NCBI GenBank assembly: GCA_036524675.1
Contig: DATDBU010000064.1
Location: 1-54,850 of the forward strand
Source: DATDAW01 sp036524675
GTDB lineage: Bacteria; Verrucomicrobiota; Verrucomicrobiia; Chthoniobacterales; DASVRZ01
Length of the DNA: 54,850 nt
Direction: 5' to 3'
Made by a program: the position numbers and the translations under genes. Under the pieces are notes generated by a model that worked only from the letters and a program-made list of their open reading frames with translations, did not search any database and was not told where the DNA came from. This document shows positions 16,180 to 25,760 of the stretch, piece after piece. Every line of letters begins with the position of its first letter. Position 1 is the stretch's first letter.

Positions 16180-16995
16180 ATGAAATTCCAAAAAGCTCTT
16201 CTCCTGGCAGTTGCAGCGGTTGCCTCCGCCTCCGTCGCACATGCGGGCAAAGTCGTCATCAAAGGTTCCGACACCCTCGGTGCCAAACTCGTTCCGCAGC
16301 TTGCCGAAGCCTTCAAGGCCACGAACCCGGGCACGAAATTTGAAATTGCCGCGGAAGGCTCCACCACCGGCATCACGGCCGTGATCGACGGCACTGCTGA
16401 TATCGGCATGTCCAGCCGCCGCGCGAAAGCCACAGAAGTCTCCGCTGCTGTGGCCAAAGGCAAGAGTCTGACGCCCACCATCGTTGCCTATGACGGTATT
16501 GTCGTCATCGTTAACCAGAACAATCCGCTGAAAAATCTGACAAAAGATCAGGTCGAAAAAATCTTCACCGGTGATGTCACGGACTGGAGTGCTGTCGGCG
16601 GTTCCGCGGGCAAAATCTCGGTCTATACCCGCAACACTGCTTCCGGCACGTATTCCGACTGGAAAGAGCTCGCTATGAAGAAACGTGATTACGCTCCTTC
16701 GGCGCAGAAACTTGCTGGCAACGAACAGATCGTCGCCGAAGTTGCGAAGAATCCGAACGGCATTGGCTATGTCGGCATCGCTTACACCCATGAAGCCGGC
16801 ATTCACGCCGTTTCCGTCGGAGGTGTCGCGCCAAGTGCCGAAACCATCCGTTCGAAAACATTCCCTTACAGCCGTCCGACTTTCTATTATACGAACGGTA
16901 AAATCGGCGGTGAAGCGGGTGCCTTCGAGGCTTTCACGGTCAGCCCCGCAGGTCAGAAGATCGTCAGTCAGGTGGGCTTCGTTGCCATCAAATAG
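16180..16995 (+). CDS. pstS: Phosphate ABC transporter substrate-binding protein
   Basis: A 271-residue periplasmic PstS-family protein with a signal peptide (MKFQKALLLAVAAVASASVAHA). The mature protein begins with the phosphate-binding segment KGSDTLGAKLVPQL and continues through AEGSTTGITAVIDGTADIGMSSR. The later segments YTRNTASGTY and GIGYVGIAYT contribute to the binding cleft in the family. It delivers phosphate to the PstCA permease. Stem-loops both before and after the gene suggest its transcript is set apart from its neighbours, as expected for an abundant binding protein. Confidence 0.92.
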   Translation: MKFQKALLLAVAAVASASVAHAGKVVIKGSDTLGAKLVPQLAEAFKATNPGTKFEIAAEGSTTGITAVIDGTADIGMSSRRAKATEVSAAVAKGKSLTPTIVAYDGIVVIVNQNNPLKNLTKDQVEKIFTGDVTDWSAVGGSAGKISVYTRNTASGTYSDWKELAMKKRDYAPSAQKLAGNEQIVAEVAKNPNGIGYVGIAYTHEAGIHAVSVGGVAPSAETIRSKTFPYSRPTFYYTNGKIGGEAGAFEAFTVSPAGQKIVSQVGFVAIK

Positions 16996-17023
16996 TACTG
17001 TCCTTACTTCGTTCATTTCCAAT

Positions 17024-17052
17024 GGCCCGCTGGCCGCAGTTGCCAGCGGGCC
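17024..17052 (+). terminator. GC-rich hairpin between pstS and pstC
   Basis: A perfect 11-bp stem, GGCCCGCTGGC (17024-17034) with GCCAGCGGGCC (17042-17052), has a 7-base loop. Only a weak T-containing tail follows. It is a good candidate for partial termination or 3'-end protection after pstS, lowering pstCAB expression relative to pstS. Confidence 0.6.
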
Positions 17053-17133
17053 GTTCTTGCCAAAAGTTTCTGTTCCGGTTTCCATAGCCCCGCGGCGGCC
17101 TCAACTCTGTTTCAGGCCTCAACCTCCGACTTC

Positions 17134-18738
17134 ATGAGCACACCCGACTCCGCACGGACTCACATGCGCGACGCCCTCACAAAGCCTCAAGGCTGGCGTT
17201 TCCTTGGACTGGATGCTGACGCACTCATCAAATATTTCTTCGGCGGCAACGCCATCGTGGCCATCGTCGTCCTCGCGCTCATCACCGTTTTTCTTTTCAA
17301 GGAAGGCTTTGGGTTCATCGAGCAGAACCGGCGAAACATCGAGCTCTATCGAAAGGCTGGGCTCGAGTACGTGGACATTCTCCGGAAACGCATGGATGCC
17401 CACGCTACGCTCGGGCGTCAGATCAACGACGATCGCTTGCACCTTTTCAAAGACCGCCTGAAACGCGGTGAAACGGCCGAACAAATCAACGCTGCGCTTG
17501 CCCCGTTGGACGAATTTTCCACTGCGTACAGCGACGCCGCCATCGATCTGCGCGGACTTGTTTCCGACCTTGGGGAGGCAGCCAGCGGAATCAAACAGCG
17601 AGCTCTTGTCGCGGCGGACGCTGCCGGACAGCGCGCTGCTCTGATTCATGCTGGCAAATCCACCGAGGCAGAGCAAGTGCAGGTCGAACAAATCAATTTC
17701 AGTCAGGAACGCCAGGCGATCACTGGCACGGCGCCAATGTTCGACGAAGTGGCGGCGACCTTACGCACGACGTTGACTAGTCTCGTAACGAAGTCCAGTC
17801 CCGGTTTCGATTTGCTGCCAGAGAAAGATCGCGCTGAACTGAAGGCTGAGACGCTTGCCTTTCTGGCCGATCTCGACAAAGCAAAGGGCGAACTGGCTGC
17901 ATGGAATGGAGACAAGCCGGTCAGCACTTGGGAAGGTCTTTCCACCTTCTTGACCAATCCCCAATGGCTCACCGCCAGCTTCTGGCAGGATTGGTATGGA
18001 GTGATGCCGCTTTTGGCCGGCTCGCTTTTTGTCGGCGCCATCGCGTTGATCATCGCCGTTCCTCTCGGGGTGAGTGCGGCCATTTATGTGAACCAGATCG
18101 CCGGTGTTCGCGAATCCAGTTTCATCAAGCCGGCCATCGAATTTATTGCGGCGTTTCCATCGGTCGTCCTGGGTTTCTTCGGTGTTGCAGTGCTGGGAGA
18201 AACGATCCGCGTTGTCTCAAACATGCCAGCCCTGGCATGGGTGCCATTCTTCCCGATTTCCGAACGTCTCAACGCAACAACGGCTGGCATTTTGCTAGGG
18301 CTGATGGCTGTGCCGACGATTTTCTCGTTGGCCGAAGACGCTATCAACAATGTGCCGGTGCATTTTAAGGAGGCTTCGTTTGCGTTGGGCGCCTCGAAAT
18401 TGCAGACACTCATCAAAATTACCGTGCCCGCGGCATTGTCGGGCATTATTGCCGCGGTCTTGCTTGGTTTCGGCCGTGTTATTGGTGAGACCATGGTCGT
18501 GTTGCTCTGCGCGGGTAACCGCATTCAGATTCCCGATTTTACCGAAGGCTTCGGTGCGATTTTCCAGCCCGTCCACACGATGACCGGCATCATCGCCCAG
18601 GAAATGGGTGAAGTTCCACAGGGCTCCATCCACTATCGGGCGTTGTTCATGGTGGCGATTTTCCTCTTTCTTCTGGCGCTCGTCATTAACTACGGCGCGC
18701 AGAAGATCGTTAAAAAGTTCAAAATTTCCATCGGTTGA
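17134..18738 (+). CDS. pstC: Phosphate ABC transporter permease PstC with enlarged N-terminal region
   Basis: A 534-residue inner-membrane permease, well above the roughly 300-340 residues usual for PstC. A first membrane segment lies at about 38-56. A hydrophilic, largely helical region of about 225 residues follows (60-285, rich in Glu, Lys, Ala and Gln), and then the normal six-helix permease core from about 288, including GFGRVIGETMVV. By topology the extra region should face the periplasm, opposite the ATPase and next to PstS. Its role is unknown. Confidence 0.88.
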   Translation: MSTPDSARTHMRDALTKPQGWRFLGLDADALIKYFFGGNAIVAIVVLALITVFLFKEGFGFIEQNRRNIELYRKAGLEYVDILRKRMDAHATLGRQINDDRLHLFKDRLKRGETAEQINAALAPLDEFSTAYSDAAIDLRGLVSDLGEAASGIKQRALVAADAAGQRAALIHAGKSTEAEQVQVEQINFSQERQAITGTAPMFDEVAATLRTTLTSLVTKSSPGFDLLPEKDRAELKAETLAFLADLDKAKGELAAWNGDKPVSTWEGLSTFLTNPQWLTASFWQDWYGVMPLLAGSLFVGAIALIIAVPLGVSAAIYVNQIAGVRESSFIKPAIEFIAAFPSVVLGFFGVAVLGETIRVVSNMPALAWVPFFPISERLNATTAGILLGLMAVPTIFSLAEDAINNVPVHFKEASFALGASKLQTLIKITVPAALSGIIAAVLLGFGRVIGETMVVLLCAGNRIQIPDFTEGFGAIFQPVHTMTGIIAQEMGEVPQGSIHYRALFMVAIFLFLLALVINYGAQKIVKKFKISIG

Positions 18739-18759
18739 TATCCTGAGAAAGCGACTGTT

Positions 18760-19794
18760 ATGCACGCTCCAGTTAACATATTTGAGGAAAAAAAATCTTT
18801 CGTTCTAACCGTCGAGAGAATTGTCTTCTGGCTCTTCCGGGTAGCGACGTGGGTTATTCTCGCTTTTGCGGCCTACATCATGCTGACCATTGTGATCAAA
18901 GGCGCGCCGCAGGTCTTCAAGATTACACCGCCGTTCATCGATGTGGAGTTTCTCACCAAGCCGCCGGAGACCCTCTATGTTTTCGAGTCGGACGGTAAGA
19001 AGATGACAATGGGTGACAAGGAATATCGTGAATATTCTGCGACACACGAAACCACGAATGTTAACTCAGTCGCCCATTCTGCAGGAGGCATTTTTCCCTG
19101 TATTGTCGGAACCGTGTTGCTGGTCATCGGCTCGATGGCCATAGCGTTATTCCTCGGCGTGTCGGCGGCGATTTTTCTAAGCGAGTATAGCCGGCCGGGC
19201 AATTTCGTGGAGGGCATTCGGCTGGCGATCATGAACCTCGCGGGTGTGCCGTCGATCGTTTTTGGGCTGTTTGGGTTCGCGATGTTCGTGATCTTCTTAA
19301 GATGGAATGTGTCGCTGCTGGCAGGCTGGTTTACGCTGGCGTTCATGGTTTTGCCCGTAATCATCACGGCAACCGAGGAGTCCCTGCGCGCCGTCCCAAA
19401 AGGATTCCGTGAAGGTTCTCTCGCGCTTGGGGCAACGAAATGGCAGACAATTTCCTCGAACGTCCTGCCGTACGCCATGCCCGGTATTCTCACTTCATCA
19501 ATCCTTGGCATTGCCCGTGTGGCGGGTGAAACTGCGCCCATCATGTTTACGGCGGCCTTTGTGACCGCCGATGATTTGCCGTGGGAGAATCTCAGCAATC
19601 CGTTGGAGTTCTTTTTCCGGGGTGTCATGGCGCTGCCCTATCATATTTACGTCGTCAGCTCGAAAATTCCGCAGAACGAATACACAGAGCGGATGCAGTA
19701 CGGCACCGCGTTCGTGTTTCTCGCGGTCGTCGCTAGCATCGCGATTACTTCGATTGTCCTTCGCACACGTCTCCGCAAAAAGTATAAATGGTAG
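18760..19794 (+). CDS. pstA: Phosphate ABC transporter permease PstA
   Basis: A 344-residue inner-membrane permease forming the channel with PstC. TM1 lies at about 22-46, followed by a periplasmic stretch of about 65 residues and five further membrane segments. The family motifs NLAGVPSIVFGLFG, EESLRAVPKGFREGSLALGATKW (coupling loop to PstB, seen in parts) and GETAPIMFTAAF are present. It begins 21 bases after pstC. Confidence 0.93.
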   Translation: MHAPVNIFEEKKSFVLTVERIVFWLFRVATWVILAFAAYIMLTIVIKGAPQVFKITPPFIDVEFLTKPPETLYVFESDGKKMTMGDKEYREYSATHETTNVNSVAHSAGGIFPCIVGTVLLVIGSMAIALFLGVSAAIFLSEYSRPGNFVEGIRLAIMNLAGVPSIVFGLFGFAMFVIFLRWNVSLLAGWFTLAFMVLPVIITATEESLRAVPKGFREGSLALGATKWQTISSNVLPYAMPGILTSSILGIARVAGETAPIMFTAAFVTADDLPWENLSNPLEFFFRGVMALPYHIYVVSSKIPQNEYTERMQYGTAFVFLAVVASIAITSIVLRTRLRKKYKW

Positions 19795-19815
19795 TCTGGC
19801 CCCTCAAATCCCGTC

Positions 19816-20655
19816 ATGGACACTTTCTCGACCAAAATTATGGAACCAGCCCGCACCGCCACCACCTCTGGCGCCGACGCACGAATTGCCGAACCGCTGC
19901 CGAATCTCATCGAAGTGGACAAACTCAACTTTTTCTACGGAAAAAGTCAGGCTTTGTATGACATTTCGTTGGCGATTCCGGAAAAACAGGTCACGGCATT
20001 CATCGGGCCATCTGGTTGCGGCAAATCCACCTTGCTTCGCTGCTTCAATCGCATGAACGATCTCATTCCCGTGTCGCGCGTGGATAGCGGTGAGATTCGT
20101 ATCCACGGCGTATCGATCTATAACCCGAAGGTCAGCGTGCTCGAATTGCGCAAACGGGTTGGTATGGTTTTTCAAAAATCGAATCCGTTTCCGAAATCGA
20201 TTTTCGAGAATATCGTCTACGGACTGCGCCTTCAGGGTAAAAACGATAGAAAGGCTCTCGACGAGGTCGTCGAAAAAAGCCTTCGCGGCGCTGCCTTATG
20301 GGACGAGGTGAAAGATCGTCTCGATTCCAGCGCCCTTGGCCTTTCCGGTGGCCAGATGCAGCGATTGTGCATCGCCCGTGCCATCGCCGTCGAACCAGAA
20401 ATTATTCTGATGGACGAGCCTTGCTCGGCCCTTGATCCCATTGCGACGATGAAAGTCGAGGAGCTCATTGCCGAGTTGCGGCAGAAGTTCACGATCGTAA
20501 TCGTGACGCACAATATGCAGCAGGCGGGACGTTGCTCCGATCTCACAGCATTTTTCTACCTCGGCCGTCTTATCGAGATGGCGAAGACCGAGAAAATCTT
20601 TAGCAATCCATCGCAAAAGCAGACGGAAGACTATATCTCCGGCCGTTTCGGTTGA
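19816..20655 (+). CDS. pstB: Phosphate ABC transporter ATP-binding protein
   Basis: A 279-residue ATPase that drives phosphate import. It has Walker A GPSGCGKST, the Q-loop in VGMVFQKSNPFPKS (the FPKSIFENI form is diagnostic for PstB), signature LSGGQMQRLCIARA, and Walker B ILMDEPCSALDP followed by the H-loop VTHNMQQ. The N-terminus has about 40 extra residues before the first strand. It closes the pst operon; phoU, which usually follows pstB, is missing. Confidence 0.95.
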   Translation: MDTFSTKIMEPARTATTSGADARIAEPLPNLIEVDKLNFFYGKSQALYDISLAIPEKQVTAFIGPSGCGKSTLLRCFNRMNDLIPVSRVDSGEIRIHGVSIYNPKVSVLELRKRVGMVFQKSNPFPKSIFENIVYGLRLQGKNDRKALDEVVEKSLRGAALWDEVKDRLDSSALGLSGGQMQRLCIARAIAVEPEIILMDEPCSALDPIATMKVEELIAELRQKFTIVIVTHNMQQAGRCSDLTAFFYLGRLIEMAKTEKIFSNPSQKQTEDYISGRFG

Positions 20656-20795
20656 GCGCCGCCAGGTCAGACCACAGCCCTTAAGGAATAGAGCCTCCTG
20701 GAGGTTTCATGAGATAATTTATCATTCCAGAAAAGCGAATTAGTATTAACGATTGATATATAGGACAAAAGAGTCCGCCCGGGTAGCGTGTCCCG

Positions 20796-21032
20796 ATGTG
20801 GGAGTTCCTGGAGCTGATCTTCAACGCCTTCGATTTCATCGCCAATATCGGCAATTTGGCGGAAATATTCGTCCGGTTTTGGCGGATGCTTGTGAGCCTG
20901 ATTCTCGCCAGTATCGTAGTTAAAATCGTCCATTGGCTCGTTCCTTCCCGGAATCTCTGTCTGGGAGTTTCCATTTTTGTTGTCATTGCCGGCGTCATTC
21001 TTGGGGCGATTTGGGAAAGACACAGTGCGTAG
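20796..21032 (+). CDS. Small predicted membrane protein
   Basis: A 78-residue open frame with two strongly hydrophobic segments (about 37-49, MLVSLILASIVVKI, and about 57-73, LGVSIFVVIAGVILGAI). I do not recognise a family. The start is an ATG with a poor ribosome-binding site. It lies alone in the 525-base gap between pstB and the RND operon on the same strand. The remaining sequence of that gap is AT-rich around 20700-20765, including the palindrome GATAATTTATC, and has no other gene that I can support. Confidence 0.4.
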   Translation: MWEFLELIFNAFDFIANIGNLAEIFVRFWRMLVSLILASIVVKIVHWLVPSRNLCLGVSIFVVIAGVILGAIWERHSA

Positions 21033-21180
21033 CCACACCTTCCTTCGGACGGTTTTTCGTGTGCTTTCCGAAACAAAACCGGGCGAATCGGGTTGCATGG
21101 GTGTAACCCTTTTAGAAAACACGGCGTCCGATACGGGATCGAACGGACATCGGGGTTTATGACGAAGACCTTCGCATTCT

Positions 21181-22500
21181 ATGCTCGAACAAGATGAAGA
21201 CGTTTCCATCCGGCAGCCTCCCCCGGCACCCAAACGCCCCGTTTTCTTTCGTGGCTGGGGATGGTGGCTGCTGGTGCTTCTGCTGATTGGCGGAGGTGTC
21301 TACGGGTATTTCAAAAATCAGGAAGCAACGGCACTTCGGTCAAAAGCGACTCCCACGGCGGACGCAAAAGGAGGGCAGGGCAGACCTGGGCAAACTGGTG
21401 GAATGATGAACCGAACGATGCCGGTCGTGACGGCGACAGCGCAAACGGGCGACGTTTCTATTTATGAAAATGGCCTCGGAAATGTGACACCGCTGGCGAC
21501 GGTGACGGTTCGGAGTCGTGTCGACGGCCAGCTTATGAGCGTGGCATTCACGGAGGGCCAACTGGTAAAAGCCGGAGCCGCCCTGGCGGAAATCGACCCG
21601 CGGCCATTTGAGGCGGCCTTGCTTCAGGCGCAGGGGCAACTGAAACGCGACCTGGCGGCCCTGGAGAACGCGCGGCGTGATCTGGCGCGGAACAAGGATT
21701 TGCTCGCGAAAAAAGTCATTACTCAGCAGGACTATGACACCCAGGCGGCGCTGGTTCAGCAGAACGAAGGCACGGTAATCGCGGACCAGGGAACCGTGGC
21801 AAACGCGCAACTGCAGCTGAGCTATGCGCACATTAGGGCGCCGGTGAGCGGACGCGTCGGGCTGCAACTGGTCGATCCGGGAAATATTGTCCATGCCAGC
21901 GATACGACCGGCTTGGTTGTGATCACGCAGCTTCAACCGATCAGCGTGATTTTCACGATCCCGGAGGACAGTCTTCCCGAAGTGATGGCGGAGGTCCTCG
22001 AAGGGAGCCCATTGACAGTGGAAGCCTACGACCGCTCGTTCCAAACGAAGCTGGCGACAGGCACGCTTCTTACCGTCGACAACCAAATCGATGCCGCGAC
22101 CGGGACGGTAAAATTGAAGGCCGTTTTCCCGAATGAAGACAACGAGCTTTTTCCTAACCAGTTCGTGAACGTAAAGCTGCTCGTGAAAGTGCACCGAGGA
22201 AAAGTGCTGGTGCCTTCGGCTGCAGTCCACGACGGCGCGCAAAGTTCCAAGTTTGTGTATGTCGTAAAATCAGATCAGACCGTGACGGTTCGGAATGTGA
22301 TTCCGGGTCCGGCGCAGGGTGAAAATACAGCCATCGAAAAAGGGATCGTTGCCGGCGACATCGTCGTGATCGATGGGGCAGACAAATTGCGCGAAGGAGC
22401 AAAAGTGCAGGCTTCCGTCGCTCCTGGGGCAGCGGCGCCGCTAGGTTCGGAGCAAGAACCGGCGCAGGGAGGACAGGGCCAACACAAGCGGGATTCATGA
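21181..22500 (+). CDS. mdtA: RND efflux periplasmic adaptor (MdtA-like)
   Basis: A 439-residue membrane-fusion protein. A cytoplasmic N-terminal stretch is followed by one membrane anchor (about 24-43, WWLLVLLLIGGGVYGYF), a Gly/Gln-rich spacer, the lipoyl half-motifs (TVRSRVDGQLMSVAF and YAHIRAPVSGRVG) around a helical hairpin, then beta-barrel and membrane-proximal domains. The sequence resembles the MdtA group that works with two different RND pumps, which fits the two pump genes downstream. The last 30 residues are Pro, Gly and Gln rich. Confidence 0.88.
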   Translation: MLEQDEDVSIRQPPPAPKRPVFFRGWGWWLLVLLLIGGGVYGYFKNQEATALRSKATPTADAKGGQGRPGQTGGMMNRTMPVVTATAQTGDVSIYENGLGNVTPLATVTVRSRVDGQLMSVAFTEGQLVKAGAALAEIDPRPFEAALLQAQGQLKRDLAALENARRDLARNKDLLAKKVITQQDYDTQAALVQQNEGTVIADQGTVANAQLQLSYAHIRAPVSGRVGLQLVDPGNIVHASDTTGLVVITQLQPISVIFTIPEDSLPEVMAEVLEGSPLTVEAYDRSFQTKLATGTLLTVDNQIDAATGTVKLKAVFPNEDNELFPNQFVNVKLLVKVHRGKVLVPSAAVHDGAQSSKFVYVVKSDQTVTVRNVIPGPAQGENTAIEKGIVAGDIVVIDGADKLREGAKVQASVAPGAAAPLGSEQEPAQGGQGQHKRDS

Positions 22501-22558
22501 CGTCATTTTCCGACCAAGCAAAGCAGCAATCGAAAATCCAAAATCACGTGGGCCCGCC

Positions 22559-25500
22559 ATGAATCCCTGCCGCCCGTTCATTTTGCGGCCGGTCGCGACT
22601 TCGTTGCTAATGGTTGCCCTGCTGCTCGTGGGAATTGTCGCCTACAGGCAACTTCCGCTGTCAGCTCTGCCAGAGGTGGACTATCCAACGATCCAGGTCG
22701 TCACGTTTTATCCTGGAGCAAGCGCGGATGTGATGGCCTCATCGATCACAGCGCCTCTTGAAAAGCAGTTCGGTCAGATGCCTGGACTGAACCAGATGTC
22801 TTCAACCAGTTCGGCTGGGGCGTCGGCGATCACGCTGCAATTCGCATTGTCTCTTAGCCTCGACATCGCGGAACAGGAAGTGCAGGCCGCAATCAATGCA
22901 GCGGGAAACTTGCTCCCCGACGACCTCCCGGCACCGCCTATTTACAACAAGGTCAATCCTGCCGACGCGCCGATCCTGACCCTCGCCCTCACGTCGAAAA
23001 CAATGCCGATGCCCAGGGTTCAGGATTTCGCCGATACCCGCCTGGCGCAGAAGATCTCACAAGTCTCCGGTGTGGGGTTGGTGAGTATTGGTGGTGGCCA
23101 GCGACCGGCGGTGCGCGTCCAGGCAAATCCCACGGCTTTGGCGGCTTACGGAATGAATATTGAGGATTTACGCACTGCCATCGGCGCGGCAAACGTGAAC
23201 CAGGCCAAGGGAAGTTTCGATGGTCCGCTTCAATCGCATAGCATCGATGCGAACGATCAGCTCAAATCGAGCGGGGACTACAAGCAACTTGTCGTCGCGT
23301 ACAAAAATGGCGCCCCTGTTCACCTAACCGACGTGGCCGATGTCATTGATTCCGCGGAGAACATCAAGCAGGCGGCGTGGACGAATCGAGAGCCGGCAAT
23401 TATCCTCAACGTTCAGCGTCAACCAGGCGCCAATGTCATCAAAGTAGCCGATAGCATCAAGGCGTTGTTTCCGCGCCTGCAGGCCACCCTCCCTTCGGCT
23501 ATCGATGTCTCGGTTCTGACAGATCGCACGACGACGATCCGGGCGTCTGTGAGAGACACGCAATTCGAGCTCATGCTTGCGGTCGCGCTCGTTGTGATGG
23601 TGATTTTCGTCTTCCTGCGCAATGTCCCGGCGACACTCATCCCAAGCGTAACCGTGCCGCTTTCCATCGTTGGCACGTTTGCGGTGATGGTTCTCTGCGG
23701 TTTCAGCCTCAACAACCTGACTCTGATGGCGCTAACCATCGCTACCGGGTTCGTTGTCGATGACGCGATTGTGATGATCGAAAACATCAATCGTTACATC
23801 GAGAAAGGCGATTCCCCGTTGCAGGCGGCTCTGAAAGGCTCCGGCCAGGTCGGTTTCACGATTGTTTCGCTGACTATCTCACTGATCGCGGTGTTGATTC
23901 CGCTGCTGTTTATGGGCGATGTCGTGGGCCGGCTTTTTCGCGAGTTTGCGATCACGCTGGCGGTCACGATTCTAATCTCGGCATTCGTTTCTTTGACTTT
24001 GACACCCATGATGTGCGCAAAAATTCTGCGCCATATTCCGGAGGAAAAGCAGAGCCGATTCTATCACGGTATGGGTCAGTTTTTCGACGGAATGATCGCG
24101 ACTTACGGCAAGTGGCTGACGTTCGTGCTCAAACATCAAGCGGCGACCTTGGCAATCACAGTGTTCACGGTTGTGCTGACGGTGATTCTTTACCTCGTCA
24201 TCCCGAAAGGCTTTTTCCCGCTGCAAGACACGGGGAGCATCCAAGGCATTTCTGAGGCGCCGCAATCGATTTCATTTCCTGCGATGGTTGAGCGTCAGCA
24301 AGCGCTCGTGGATATAATTTTGAAAGATCCGGATGTGAAAAACTTGTCCTCCTTCGTCGGTATTGATGGGACGAATCTCACACTGAACAGCGGTACGATT
24401 TCTATCAATTTAAAGCCGCACGCGGAACGCAAAGCCGATGCGTCCGAGATTATCCGGCGACTTCAACAGGAATTGCGGAGTGTGCCGGGAATCACACTTT
24501 TCATGCAGCCGGTACAGGACATCACTATCGAGGATCGAGTGAGTCGGACACAGTTCCAATACAGCGTTCAGGACCCAAGCGCGGCGGAGTTAAGCAAATG
24601 GGTGCCGGTGATGGTACAACGGTACCAGCAAATCCCCGAACTTGCCGATGTGGCGAGCGATATGCTGGATCAGGGTCTCCAAGTCTCACTGGATATCGAC
24701 CGGAACACGGCGGCGCGGATGGGTATCACGACGTCTGCCATCGACAGCACACTCTACAGCGCCTACGGCCAGCGGATTGTTTCGACGATTTTCACGCAAT
24801 CAAACCAGTACCGTGTTATCCTCGAAACGCAGCCGGATTTCCAGCGGAGTCCCTTGGATTTGAACCACTTGTATGTTTCGGGAGCGTCTGGACAGCAGGT
24901 CCCGCTTTCCTCCATCGCGACGATGAAAGAGGAGAAAGCGCCGCTTTCCGTGAACCGGCTCAACCAGTTCCCTTCGGCGACCATTTCGTTCAATCTCGCA
25001 CCCGGTACGTCGCTAGGTGCGGCGGTCAAGGCGATTGATGCGGCAAACGAGGAAATCAATTTGCCGGTAAGCGTGCAGACGCAATTCCTGGGTGCGGCCG
25101 GGGCGTTTCAGAAGGCACTGTCCAACCAATTGCTTCTGATTCTCGCGGCGATCGTTACGGTATACATCGTGCTTGGTGTCCTCTACGAGAGCTATATCCA
25201 CCCAATCACGATCCTCTCCACGTTGCCCTCGGCGGGAATCGGAGCGTTGCTGGCGTTGATGTTGGCTCGGAATGACTTCGGCGTCATTGCGATCATCGGC
25301 ATCATTTTGCTCATCGGCATCGTAAAGAAAAACGCGATCATGATGATTGACTTCGCGCTCGACGCGGAGCGCAACGAAGGAAAATCTCCACGAGACGCCA
25401 TTTTCCAGGCGTCATTACTGCGTTTTCGGCCGATCATGATGACAACGATGGCTGCGCTGCTCGGTGCGCTGCCGTTAATGATCAGCCACGGCGCCGGCTC

Positions 25501-25660
25501 GGAAATACGTCATCCACTCGGCATTAGCATCGTCGGCGGTTTGATCGTGAGTCAGGCACTTACCCTGTTCACCACCCCCGTGATCTACCTGGCCTTTGAC
25601 CGTCTCGCGCGCAAATTTCGCGGAGAGCCCGGCGCAGTCGGAGAGGAGGCTTCGGCGTGA
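22559..25660 (+). CDS. mdtB: RND multidrug efflux pump subunit (MdtB-like)
   Basis: A 1033-residue inner-membrane proton-driven pump of the HAE1 group. The N-terminus (NPCRPFILRPVATSLLMVAL) is the typical first membrane helix. The proton-relay Asp pair lies in ATGFVVDDAIVMIENI at about residue 401. Two periplasmic porter regions and a second six-helix half follow, with GIVKKNAIMMIDFAL. Its neighbours (adaptor before, second pump after) match the MdtABC arrangement, in which MdtB and MdtC form a heterotrimer. The substrate is not predictable. Confidence 0.92.
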   Translation: MNPCRPFILRPVATSLLMVALLLVGIVAYRQLPLSALPEVDYPTIQVVTFYPGASADVMASSITAPLEKQFGQMPGLNQMSSTSSAGASAITLQFALSLSLDIAEQEVQAAINAAGNLLPDDLPAPPIYNKVNPADAPILTLALTSKTMPMPRVQDFADTRLAQKISQVSGVGLVSIGGGQRPAVRVQANPTALAAYGMNIEDLRTAIGAANVNQAKGSFDGPLQSHSIDANDQLKSSGDYKQLVVAYKNGAPVHLTDVADVIDSAENIKQAAWTNREPAIILNVQRQPGANVIKVADSIKALFPRLQATLPSAIDVSVLTDRTTTIRASVRDTQFELMLAVALVVMVIFVFLRNVPATLIPSVTVPLSIVGTFAVMVLCGFSLNNLTLMALTIATGFVVDDAIVMIENINRYIEKGDSPLQAALKGSGQVGFTIVSLTISLIAVLIPLLFMGDVVGRLFREFAITLAVTILISAFVSLTLTPMMCAKILRHIPEEKQSRFYHGMGQFFDGMIATYGKWLTFVLKHQAATLAITVFTVVLTVILYLVIPKGFFPLQDTGSIQGISEAPQSISFPAMVERQQALVDIILKDPDVKNLSSFVGIDGTNLTLNSGTISINLKPHAERKADASEIIRRLQQELRSVPGITLFMQPVQDITIEDRVSRTQFQYSVQDPSAAELSKWVPVMVQRYQQIPELADVASDMLDQGLQVSLDIDRNTAARMGITTSAIDSTLYSAYGQRIVSTIFTQSNQYRVILETQPDFQRSPLDLNHLYVSGASGQQVPLSSIATMKEEKAPLSVNRLNQFPSATISFNLAPGTSLGAAVKAIDAANEEINLPVSVQTQFLGAAGAFQKALSNQLLLILAAIVTVYIVLGVLYESYIHPITILSTLPSAGIGALLALMLARNDFGVIAIIGIILLIGIVKKNAIMMIDFALDAERNEGKSPRDAIFQASLLRFRPIMMTTMAALLGALPLMISHGAGSEIRHPLGISIVGGLIVSQALTLFTTPVIYLAFDRLARKFRGEPGAVGEEASA

Positions 25661-25760
25661 AAGCCTGTCTTCGTCGCTTCGACATTCTGACTTATGGAAC
25701 CAACGGGACACATGGCGCCATGGAGTCTTTTTGGTCTCGAAAGTCGCATTTGCCGCAACC

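Noticed and set aside
16102..17085. A long minus-strand frame across pstS
   Set aside because: It is antisense to pstS and spans both hairpins; no start signal or domain.
20712..20722. Palindrome GATAATTTATC after pstB
   Set aside because: Too short and AT-rich to claim as an operator or terminator; no T-run or repeated partner.
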